Positions 1 to 5,348 of a stretch of 7,600 nt of DNA are shown piece after piece. Position numbers and translations under genes: made by a program. The number at the start of each line of letters is the position of its first letter. Positions within the stretch are counted from its first letter, which is position 1. Under the pieces are notes generated by a model. It saw only the letters and a list, made by a program, of their open reading frames with translations, ran no database searches and was not told where the DNA came from. The stretch comes from an uncultured Campylobacter sp. GTDB lineage: Bacteria > Campylobacterota > Campylobacteria > Campylobacterales > Campylobacteraceae. The stretch spans positions 1 through 7,600 of the forward strand of contig NZ_CALHII010000291.1 of the NCBI RefSeq assembly GCF_938030815.1, given 5' to 3'.

Positions 1-52
1 AAAGCCGCTAGAATATTACCGCCCACTTCTATCGTTTCGCTGCCATAAAATT
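1..52. other. Spacer downstream of oorC at the window edge; no gene called
   Basis: This short stretch follows the oorC stop codon. On the minus strand, the ATG at 46-44 opens only a five-codon frame (M-A-A-K-R-stop). Another minus-strand frame stays open to the edge and reads Y-G-S-E-T-I-E-V-G-G-N-I-L-A-A, which looks protein-like. Its only visible start is a GTG at 26-24 with no good Shine-Dalgarno sequence. A further gene may therefore begin here, but the sequence is too short to name it. No terminator-like hairpin is visible directly after oorC. Confidence 0.3.
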
Positions 53-607
53 TTACTCCGTCTCAAAAACCTCTCTCGCGTATTTCATCCCCAAATCATA
101 CGCCTTTTCATTTAGCGCACGGGTTTTTTCAGGCACAGAGCGGAGCATTTGAGCTTTTACGAGCCCTACGTCCATGCAGCGGCTAAGCTCTACTGCGATC
201 GCTAGAGCCACGACACTTTGAGTGATGACATTTCCAACTTCGTATTTTGCGATGGTGATGATTGGAATTTCATAAATTTTAAAGCTTGCCCTATCCTCAT
301 CGCTCGGTGCTACTAAATTCGGCTCGATTACGATCACGCCGTCTTTTTTCACGCCATTTTTGAAAGCATCGTAGCTACTCTGCGCTGTTGCGAGCATAAA
401 ATCGATCTCGCCCTCGCTCGCGTAAGGATATAGAATTTCTTCATCGCTTAAGATAATATCCACTTTCGTAGGTCCGCCACGTACCTGAGAGGTATACGTA
501 GATGCCTTGATTCCATAGCCGCCGTGCGCGATCTTTGCCGCAGCTAGAATTTCACCCGCTAAGATCACTCCTTGACCGCCCACTCCCACAAATCTTAATT
601 GATTCAT
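53..607 (-). CDS. oorC: 2-oxoglutarate:acceptor oxidoreductase, gamma subunit (OorC)
   Basis: This is the gamma subunit (184 aa) of the four-subunit 2-oxoglutarate:ferredoxin/flavodoxin oxidoreductase, which makes succinyl-CoA and CO2 in the cytoplasm. It belongs to the pyruvate/ketoisovalerate oxidoreductase gamma-domain family. The glycine-rich start G-V-G-G-Q-G-V (residues 8-14), followed by I-L-A-G-E-I-L, is the family hallmark, and R-G-G-P (43-46) is also typical. The length fits the family. The ATG at 607-605 overlaps the oorB stop by 4 nt (ATGA). An AAGGA sequence at 617-613 lies 5 nt upstream, inside the end of oorB, so translational coupling is likely. It is the last recognised gene of the operon. 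The symbol rests on the neighbours, since gamma subunits of related 2-oxoacid oxidoreductases look alike. Confidence 0.95.
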   Translation of the reverse strand: MNQLRFVGVGGQGVILAGEILAAAKIAHGGYGIKASTYTSQVRGGPTKVDIILSDEEILYPYASEGEIDFMLATAQSSYDAFKNGVKKDGVIVIEPNLVAPSDEDRASFKIYEIPIITIAKYEVGNVITQSVVALAIAVELSRCMDVGLVKAQMLRSVPEKTRALNEKAYDLGMKYAREVFETE

Positions 608-1449
608 CTTAGTCCTTCAAAATTTATCGCTTCGCCGCTTTGTGCCGCGTCTATTACCTTTTGATACGCCTTTGTGTATTCGGTGCGCTCATTATCTTCG
701 TGTAAAACCCCAATCGGAAATAGCCCCGCTCGCTCATCCTCGCTAAGAGCGTCAAATTTTGCTTTAGAAATCGTGCGCGAATCAAGCCACTTTAGCATTT
801 GCACTGCCTCGCTCATTTTATTTTTACGACCCAAATTTACGTGGCAGTTGCTAAAAATATCAAAAAAACTATAACCCTCGTGCTCAAAGCCCTTGGCTAG
901 AAGTCGCTCGATTTTTTCTGGATTTGTCACGCTCTCGCGTCCGACAAAAGTTGCTCCGGCAGCGATTGCAAGTTTCGCCGCATCAAAACTGGGATCGACA
1001 TTGCCGTATTGCGCCGTAACCGTCCAAAACCCGCGCGGTGTCGTAGGACTCGTCTGCGAGTTCGTGAGCCCGTAGATGAAATTGTTTACTAAGATATGAT
1101 TTAGATCGATATTGCGGCGGCATCCATGGATCGTGTGATTGCCCCCTATCGCAAGCCCGTCGCCATCGCCAGTGACTACTATTACGTGCTTACCCGGATT
1201 TGCAAGCTTGATACCCGTAGCATAAGCTATCGCACGCCCGTGCGTCGTATGGACGGTATTGCAGTCTATGTAACTAGACATCCTACCGCTACAGCCGATA
1301 CCGCTTACCACGCACACATCGTCCATACTCCAGCCTACGCGGTCAATCGCGCGGATGATCGCTTTTAAGATCACTCCGTCGCCGCAGCCCCAGCACCAAA
1401 GTGTAGGCATCTTGTCCGTTCTTAGATATTTGTCGTAATCAAACGCCAT
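604..1449 (-). CDS. oorB: 2-oxoglutarate:acceptor oxidoreductase, beta (TPP-binding) subunit (OorB)
   Basis: This is the thiamine-diphosphate-binding catalytic subunit (281 aa). The TPP/Mg site is visible as G-D-G-D at residues 94-97, followed about 25 residues later by N-N (122-123). Y-G-L-T-N-S-Q-T-S-P-T-T-P (126-138) is the conserved 2-oxoacid oxidoreductase segment. Four cysteines are placed to hold the beta-subunit 4Fe-4S cluster: C19 and C22 in W-C-W-G-C-G, C53 in G-I-G-C-S-G-R, and C202 in N-C-H-V-N-L-G. The cluster assignment is inferred from family layout. The ATG at 1449 directly abuts the oorA TAA (1452-1450). A strong AAGGAG (1461-1456) with 6-nt spacing sits in the end of oorA. 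The stop overlaps oorC. Length and motifs are intact. Confidence 0.96.
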   Translation of the reverse strand: MAFDYDKYLRTDKMPTLWCWGCGDGVILKAIIRAIDRVGWSMDDVCVVSGIGCSGRMSSYIDCNTVHTTHGRAIAYATGIKLANPGKHVIVVTGDGDGLAIGGNHTIHGCRRNIDLNHILVNNFIYGLTNSQTSPTTPRGFWTVTAQYGNVDPSFDAAKLAIAAGATFVGRESVTNPEKIERLLAKGFEHEGYSFFDIFSNCHVNLGRKNKMSEAVQMLKWLDSRTISKAKFDALSEDERAGLFPIGVLHEDNERTEYTKAYQKVIDAAQSGEAINFEGLR

Positions 1450-2571
1450 TTAAAGCTCCTTTACTTTCTCGATAATCTCGCTGGGGCTAATCGGTCTGCC
1501 GTTTGCCTTAAGAAGCGTCTTAAAATCATCTCTCAAACAAGCGCGCTGCACTTCTAGCAGATACTGCCCTAAATTTAGCTCGGCGATCAAAATTTTATTA
1601 AATCTCTCCCCTAGCTCCCTTAGCTTGCGCGCTGGGCTTGGCCACAGCGTGATCGGGCGAAAAAGTCCCACACGCACGCCTTGTCCTCGTAGCTTTAAAA
1701 TCGCGTCTTTTGCTGCTAAGCTAACGCTGCCGTAGGCGATGATGCAAGCATCAGCGTCATCTAGCATAAATTCCTCGTATTGCACGATCTCATCTACATG
1801 CGCCGAAATTTTATTAAAAAGCCTTTTTATAGAGCGATCCACGATCTGCTCATTTTCGGTCGGAAAGCCCTTCGCACCGTGATGAAGCCCCGTTATGTGA
1901 TAGTGGTATCCCCTAAAAAAGGGATTTAGCACCGCAGGCTTATCGGGCGCAGCATCGTAAGGCTCATAATCTTTCGGACTACCTTTAAATTCCGCCCTGC
2001 GTTCGATTTTTAGATCCGAAATTTCAGGGAGCATCGCCTTAGCCTGCATATGCCCAAGCGTCTCATCAAGTAGCAAAAATACCGGCGTCATAAACCGCTC
2101 GGCTAGATTGAAGGCGCGCACGGTTTGCGTATAAGCCTCCTTTAGTGAGCCCGGGCACAGCGCGATGCTTTGAAAATCGCCGTGAGTGGGGTTGCGAGCT
2201 TGCAAAATATCGCCCTGTGCCACTCGCGTAGGAAGCCCGGTGCTAGGACCTCCGCGCATAACATTTACGATTAAAAGCGGAATTTCAGCGATAAAGCCAA
2301 GCCCGATCTGCTCTGATTTTAGCGAAATTCCAGGGCCGGAGCTTGCCGTCATCGCCTTCGCACCGCTCATCGACGCGCCCAAAGCTACAGAAATGCCCGA
2401 AATTTCATCTTCCATCTGGATAAATTTACCTCCGACCTTAGGTAGCAAGCGGCTCATCTCGTGCGCGATCTCGCTGCTCGGCGTGATAGGATAGCCGCCG
2501 AAAAAATTACAGCCGCAATCAATCGCCGCACGCGCAATTAAGGCGTTGCCTGTGGAAATTACCTCTTTCAT
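1450..2571 (-). CDS. oorA: 2-oxoglutarate:acceptor oxidoreductase, alpha subunit (OorA)
   Basis: This is the alpha subunit (373 aa), which pairs with OorB to bind the substrate and the thiamine cofactor. The N-terminal pyrimidine-binding domain shows G-G-Y-P-I-T-P-S-S-E (25-34), M-E-D-E (53-56), T-A-S-S-G-P-G (75-81) and R-G-G-P-S-T-G-L-P-T (106-115). The C-terminal transketolase-like domain covers roughly residues 270-370, with I-A-Y-G-S-V (278-283) and F-R-P-I-T-L-W-P (304-311). The length is normal for the free-standing alpha subunit of the four-subunit type. The ATG (2571-2569) overlaps the oorD stop by one base (TAATG). AAGGA at 2582-2578 gives a 6-nt spacing. Residue M105 stands where many relatives have Q before R-G-G-P, a minor substitution. 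The 2-oxoglutarate specificity is inferred from the OorDABC context. Confidence 0.96.
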   Translation of the reverse strand: MKEVISTGNALIARAAIDCGCNFFGGYPITPSSEIAHEMSRLLPKVGGKFIQMEDEISGISVALGASMSGAKAMTASSGPGISLKSEQIGLGFIAEIPLLIVNVMRGGPSTGLPTRVAQGDILQARNPTHGDFQSIALCPGSLKEAYTQTVRAFNLAERFMTPVFLLLDETLGHMQAKAMLPEISDLKIERRAEFKGSPKDYEPYDAAPDKPAVLNPFFRGYHYHITGLHHGAKGFPTENEQIVDRSIKRLFNKISAHVDEIVQYEEFMLDDADACIIAYGSVSLAAKDAILKLRGQGVRVGLFRPITLWPSPARKLRELGERFNKILIAELNLGQYLLEVQRACLRDDFKTLLKANGRPISPSEIIEKVKEL

Positions 2572-2882
2572 TATGCGTCCTTGGGTTTCATAAAATTATT
2601 GTTTTTGATTTTTTCAGCCATCTCTCTAGCCTGCGAGCTTAGACGAGCGAATTTAAAGCCTTTGGGCGCAACGAAAATCGCAAAATCCGGGCAGTGCAAC
2701 TCGCACTCCCTACAGCCGATACAGGCGCCCTCATCCACCACGTCGATCATCATGCCCTGCACGGCGCCCTCGTCCTGTCTCATCGCGATCGCGCCGCTAG
2801 GACAGACGCTTACGCAGATATTGCACGCCTTACAGCGGCTCTCATCCGTCCAGACAGCGCGCTGGCTCTCATTTTCGCTCAT
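2571..2882 (-). CDS. oorD: 2-oxoglutarate:acceptor oxidoreductase, delta subunit, 2[4Fe-4S] ferredoxin-like (OorD)
   Basis: This is the small ferredoxin-like subunit (103 aa), which passes electrons from the OorAB active site to a soluble acceptor such as flavodoxin or ferredoxin. Two complete cluster-binding motifs are visible: C17-x2-C20-x2-C23-x3-C27-P and C54-x2-C57-x2-C60-x3-C64-P. Both are of the bacterial 4Fe-4S type. A basic tail follows (roughly residues 76-103). It is the first gene of the oorDABC operon. The start at 2882 is supported by an AAGGAG (2893-2888) with 5-nt spacing. Upstream lies the AT-rich repeat gap, so its promoter is either hidden there or transcription reads through from mdh. 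The order D-A-B-C matches that known from Campylobacter and Helicobacter. Confidence 0.95.
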   Translation of the reverse strand: MSENESQRAVWTDESRCKACNICVSVCPSGAIAMRQDEGAVQGMMIDVVDEGACIGCRECELHCPDFAIFVAPKGFKFARLSSQAREMAEKIKNNNFMKPKDA

Positions 2883-3275
2883 ATTTTCTCCTTAATTTAT
2901 CAAAATCCACACTAAATCCCGCTTCGCGATTTAAAAATTGAAATTTTGCGGCGCAAGCCTGCTTTGATCGCATTAAAGTCCTCTCGTTTTTAAATTTTGC
3001 AGAGTTTAAATTTTAAAATTTTGTGGCGTTTAAAAATTTTACGTCACGCAGAATTCTGAGCCAAAGTAAAATTTTAATCTATGAAATTTCACAGCGGGCA
3101 AAATTGCGCAAATTTTAAAATTCCGCAGCGAATGAAATTTTACGCTACACAATTCCGCGAGCTTAAATTTCTTGCCAAAGTGAAATTTGATGCTGCAAAT
3201 TCTATCACAAGAATTCTGCGCTTTAAAATTTTAGCTCTGTAAATTCCGCGTCGCGTCGAATTCGCTTTATTTCCA
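2883..3275. repeat. Non-coding gap filled by a degenerate ~16-bp-period AATT array
   Basis: The gap between mdh and oorD contains no convincing gene on either strand. It holds 22 AATT tetramers by hand count, where about four would be expected at this base composition. From about 3009 to 3262 they recur mostly 14-18 bp apart; two steps of 8-9 bp also add up to 17. Successive units begin AATTTTG, AATTTTAC, AATTCTG, AATTCCGC and similar, giving a loose consensus AATTYYRC followed by a variable 8-10 bp part, often ending GA or AA. Two units with GCCAAAGT (3060-3067 and 3174-3181) lie 114 bp apart, about seven periods. The oorD Shine-Dalgarno (2888-2893) lies at the left edge. I see no clear promoter or U-tailed terminator in it. 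Confidence 0.7.
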
Positions 3276-4157
3276 CTAAAACTTCAGCCCCGCTACCCGC
3301 TCGCGCATCCGTTCGAGCTGCTCATAAAACTCACCCGAGTAAGCGAAATTTCTCTCTATCGCGCCCATTTTGCCGACGCTTACGAAGCGCCCCAAAGGCA
3401 CCCCCGATCTATCCGCGACGCAGCAGGCGAGCGTGCCGCAAGTATCAAAAAGGATGTATTTTATGATCTTTACGATGCCCGCAGCGGGCGCCAAATACGC
3501 CGACGTGCCCAGTAGCTCGCCGATCTGCGCGCCGGCGCGTTTGGTATTTTGCACCGCGCGCTCGAAAATTTCATCCGAAATTTCAAATCCCAGCTCGTTT
3601 TTAAGCGCGATCATCTCTTCGCTATGCGGACCCACGATCGCGCTTCTCATCGATGAAATTTCCTTGCAGCTCGCTCGCGCGAGTTCAAATTTAAGCCGCG
3701 CGCCGTCCAGCTCGCCCGCCATGCCGATGACGCGCTCCTTTGCAAACCCGCTGGCCTGCAGCGCCGCATAGACCATCATATCAAGCGGATTGGTAACGAC
3801 GACGATAATGGAGTTAGGCGCGTATTTTGCGGCATCTCGCGCGCATTGTGCGACGATGGCGGCGTTTACGCCAAACAGCTCCTCCCTGCTCTGCCCCGCC
3901 TTTCTTGCATGCCCCGCCGTGATCACGACGATGCCTGCCTCCGCTATGTCGCCGGGCTCCGTGCTGCCGCTTATGAGCAGGTCGCGCTCGTAAACCGCCG
4001 CCGTATGGGCAAGATCGAGTGCTTTGCCGCGCGCGATCTGCTCTACCGTATCCACAAGCGCGATGCTATCTATCTTTTGGCTTAAAGAATCGCTTACGAT
4101 AAGATCGTTTGCTACCGCTGCGCCGATGTTTCCCGCGCCGAATATCGCTATTTTCAT
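3276..4157 (-). CDS. mdh: Malate dehydrogenase (LDH/MDH family)
   Basis: This enzyme (293 aa) oxidises malate to oxaloacetate with NAD in the cytoplasm. The Rossmann motif G-A-G-N-I-G is at residues 7-12, with the NAD-ribose acidic residue D36 in A-L-V-D. The substrate-binding loop keeps both arginines, R85 and R91 (A-R-K-A-G-Q-S-R-E-E-L). N123 (T-N-P-L-D), D151 and R154 (E-L-D-G-A-R) and the catalytic H178 (G-P-H-S-E-E-M) are present. The usual H-G-D/E is H-S-E here. The start at 4157 is chosen because GGGAG (4168-4164) stands 6 nt upstream and the Rossmann strand starts immediately. An in-frame ATG at 4184 adds only M-R-A-D-I-W-E-I-T and lacks a Shine-Dalgarno. Arginine in the loop favours malate over lactate. 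mltG lies 110 nt upstream on the same strand. Confidence 0.92.
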   Translation of the reverse strand: MKIAIFGAGNIGAAVANDLIVSDSLSQKIDSIALVDTVEQIARGKALDLAHTAAVYERDLLISGSTEPGDIAEAGIVVITAGHARKAGQSREELFGVNAAIVAQCARDAAKYAPNSIIVVVTNPLDMMVYAALQASGFAKERVIGMAGELDGARLKFELARASCKEISSMRSAIVGPHSEEMIALKNELGFEISDEIFERAVQNTKRAGAQIGELLGTSAYLAPAAGIVKIIKYILFDTCGTLACCVADRSGVPLGRFVSVGKMGAIERNFAYSGEFYEQLERMRERVAGLKF

Positions 4158-4163
4158 TGTTAT

Positions 4164-4201
4164 CTCCCAAATATCGGCCCGCATTTTTATGACTGCGGGA
4201 G
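4164..4201 (-). promoter_or_regulatory. mdh leader: GC hairpin competing with possible Shine-Dalgarno sequestration
   Basis: In the mdh 5' region (transcript sense), CCCGCA at 4199-4194 and TGCGGG at 4183-4178 can form a 6-bp stem around a 10-nt loop, ending about 20 nt before the ATG. The overlapping CTCCC (4201-4197) is also complementary to the mdh Shine-Dalgarno GGGAG (4168-4164). The two pairings are mutually exclusive. The first would leave the Shine-Dalgarno free and the second would hide it. The complementarity is seen directly. Regulation is inference, and the second pairing is only 5 bp with a long loop. There is no U-run after the hairpin, so it is not a standard terminator. Confidence 0.35.
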
Positions 4202-4244
4202 TTTAAATTTTAAAATTTAAAGACGAAATTTCGTTTTTAAATTT
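4202..4244. repeat. Two overlapping AT-rich palindromes between mltG and mdh
   Basis: Positions 4202-4221 are a perfect 20-bp palindrome made only of A and T. Positions 4213-4228 and 4229-4244 are abutting inverted arms of 16 bp with one G-T wobble (4222/4235), centred on ACGAAATTTCGT. The two structures share 4213-4221, so only one can form at a time. They begin 23 nt downstream of the mltG stop codon on its strand. The longer one could act as a weak transcription terminator for mltG, but it lacks a clear T-run. It may equally be the same AATT-type spacer sequence as found downstream of mdh. Confidence 0.6.
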
Positions 4245-4267
4245 AATTCCGAAGCGGCTTTTAAATT

Positions 4268-5218
4268 TTACCTCTGCGCCTTTACATTGCGCTCGTGCTC
4301 GGCTTGCGTGCGCGCAAAATCGTGAAGCCCCGTCTTTTTATTTCGCATAAAATACAGATACTCGCTCTTTGCGGGCGCAAAAACGGCGCGTATCGCATCG
4401 CGAGAGACCACGCATACGGGCTCTTTGGGAAGTCCGTCGTTGAGGTAGGTGTTGTAGTGGCTGGTATCGGTGCGGATGCGCTGCGGAGTGATCTTGACGT
4501 GCGAAAACTCGCCGTAATTCAGCGTACCGTCCATCTGAAGACGCATATTTTTGGCCAAGCGGTTGTCGATGACGGAGGCTACGAAGGGCATTTCATCTGT
4601 GTTTGCGGCCTCTTTTTGAATGACCGAGGCCTTGATCAGCACCTGCTTCCACGTCGTGGCGTTATAGTCGCCGCTAAGCTCGCGCGACAATCCTTCGTGG
4701 AATTTTTGTGCGCTTGAAACAAGGTGGTCGATGATATTTTTTTCGCTTTCGTTTTTGCTAATTTTGTAGGTTTCAGGCACCAAAAAGCCCTCGTAAAACG
4801 GCGCCGTGGCGTTGTATTCGCGCTCAAGCTCGCTAAAGCTTAGTCCGCGATCTTTCGCAAGCTGTTTTAAAAACACGATCGTAGTCTCGCCCGGGATTAA
4901 CTTAATCTCGTTCATCACGGGCTTTGCGACGCTTAGCTCATATAAAAACTGATATTTGGGCAAATTTTCGCCACTAAGCTCCAGCTCGCCGGTTTTTGCG
5001 CCGCCGTAAAAAGAAAGCAGCCTCGCGTCGAATTTGCTAAATTTAGGATAACTCTTTGAGAGTTGCGATAAAATTTTCGTTGAGCTGCCTTGTCCTATCT
5101 GCACGGTTGTCGCGTTGCCGACGCGCTCGTGTAGATCAAAGCCCACGGCTAAAAGCACGATAGCCGCAAGCTCGATACAAATGCACGCCGCTTTGATGAG
5201 CTTTATAAAGAATTTCAT
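4268..5218 (-). CDS. mltG: Endolytic murein transglycosylase MltG (YceG-like)
   Basis: This membrane-anchored lytic transglycosylase (316 aa) cuts nascent peptidoglycan glycan strands at the periplasmic face of the inner membrane. One membrane segment lies at about residues 9-27. The YceG domain follows: G-F-L-V-P-E-T-Y (144-151), then A-S-V-I-Q-K-E-A (197-204), with E203 aligning with the catalytic glutamate of E. coli MltG (E218, from memory of that sequence). After that come N-R-L (219-221), M-D-G-T-L-N-Y-G (229-236), Y-N-T-Y-L-N-D-G-L-P (255-264) and Y-L-Y-F (287-290). The length is near the family norm. N136 (EYNAT) and N186 (DYNAT) sit in candidate PglB glycosylation sequons. AAGGA (5227-5223) supports the ATG at 5218. 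It is transcribed divergently from the AsmA-like gene. Confidence 0.94.
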   Translation of the reverse strand: MKFFIKLIKAACICIELAAIVLLAVGFDLHERVGNATTVQIGQGSSTKILSQLSKSYPKFSKFDARLLSFYGGAKTGELELSGENLPKYQFLYELSVAKPVMNEIKLIPGETTIVFLKQLAKDRGLSFSELEREYNATAPFYEGFLVPETYKISKNESEKNIIDHLVSSAQKFHEGLSRELSGDYNATTWKQVLIKASVIQKEAANTDEMPFVASVIDNRLAKNMRLQMDGTLNYGEFSHVKITPQRIRTDTSHYNTYLNDGLPKEPVCVVSRDAIRAVFAPAKSEYLYFMRNKKTGLHDFARTQAEHERNVKAQR

Positions 5219-5243
5219 GCGTTCCTTTCAAAATTTAGCTGAA

Positions 5244-5272
5244 ATTATAGGCAAATAAGCCAAAATTTTGAA
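5244..5272 (-). promoter_or_regulatory. Candidate sigma-70 promoter for mltG
   Basis: On the minus strand a perfect TATAAT (5249-5244) is preceded, at 17-bp spacing, by TTCAAA (5272-5267), which matches four of six bases of TTGACA. The box lies 25 nt before the mltG start codon, leaving a short leader that includes the AAGGA. Campylobacter promoters usually have a strong -10 and a poor -35, which fits. The assignment rests on sequence match and position only. Confidence 0.55.
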
Positions 5273-5281
5273 TAAATTTCA

Positions 5282-5290
5282 TATTATAAG
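5282..5290 (+). promoter_or_regulatory. Candidate -10 region for the AsmA-like gene
   Basis: TATTAT (5282-5287) and the overlapping TATAAG (5285-5290) each match the -10 consensus at five of six positions, and both sit in an AT-rich stretch. Transcription from here would give a leader of roughly 45-50 nt before the start at 5345. No -35 at proper spacing is visible, which is common in Campylobacter but makes this weak. Confidence 0.25.
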
Positions 5291-5336
5291 CGCAGTTTTT
5301 CGGCACGCCCGATTTGATTTTAGGGCGGAGTTTTTG

Positions 5337-5348
5337 ATGAGGCGATGA
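5337..5348 (+). other. Three-codon mini-ORF overlapping the AsmA-like start codon
   Basis: ATG AGG CGA TGA at 5337-5348 encodes M-R-R. GGAG at 5327-5330 lies 6 nt upstream, a better-placed Shine-Dalgarno than any for the large gene's first ATG. Its TGA overlaps that ATG (5345-5347) as ATGA, a geometry that permits re-initiation. It may be chance; no data show that it is translated. Confidence 0.3.

Noticed and set aside
2581..2895. Plus-strand frames opposite oorD
   Set aside because: oorD has two complete ferredoxin cysteine motifs and a strong Shine-Dalgarno. The opposite frames show no domain or ribosome site.
2993..3262. The spaced AATT units as a CRISPR array
   Set aside because: The period is only about 16 bp, the units are degenerate, there is no conserved 23-36 bp repeat with unique spacers, and no cas gene is present.
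4158..4184. Longer mdh start at ATG 4184
   Set aside because: It has no Shine-Dalgarno, adds a nine-residue tail before the Rossmann strand, and overlaps the leader hairpin. ATG 4157 has GGGAG at good spacing.
4178..4199. GC hairpin before mdh as a rho-independent terminator of mltG
   Set aside because: In the direction of transcription it is followed by CCGATATTTGGG rather than a U-run, and it lies only about 20 nt before the mdh start.
4608..4613. Loss of an active-site glutamate in MltG (Q201 where E. coli has E in A-S-I-I-E-K-E-T)
   Set aside because: Counting the recalled E. coli sequence places the catalytic E218 at the second Glu of that motif. That residue is kept here as E203, so the enzyme looks intact.
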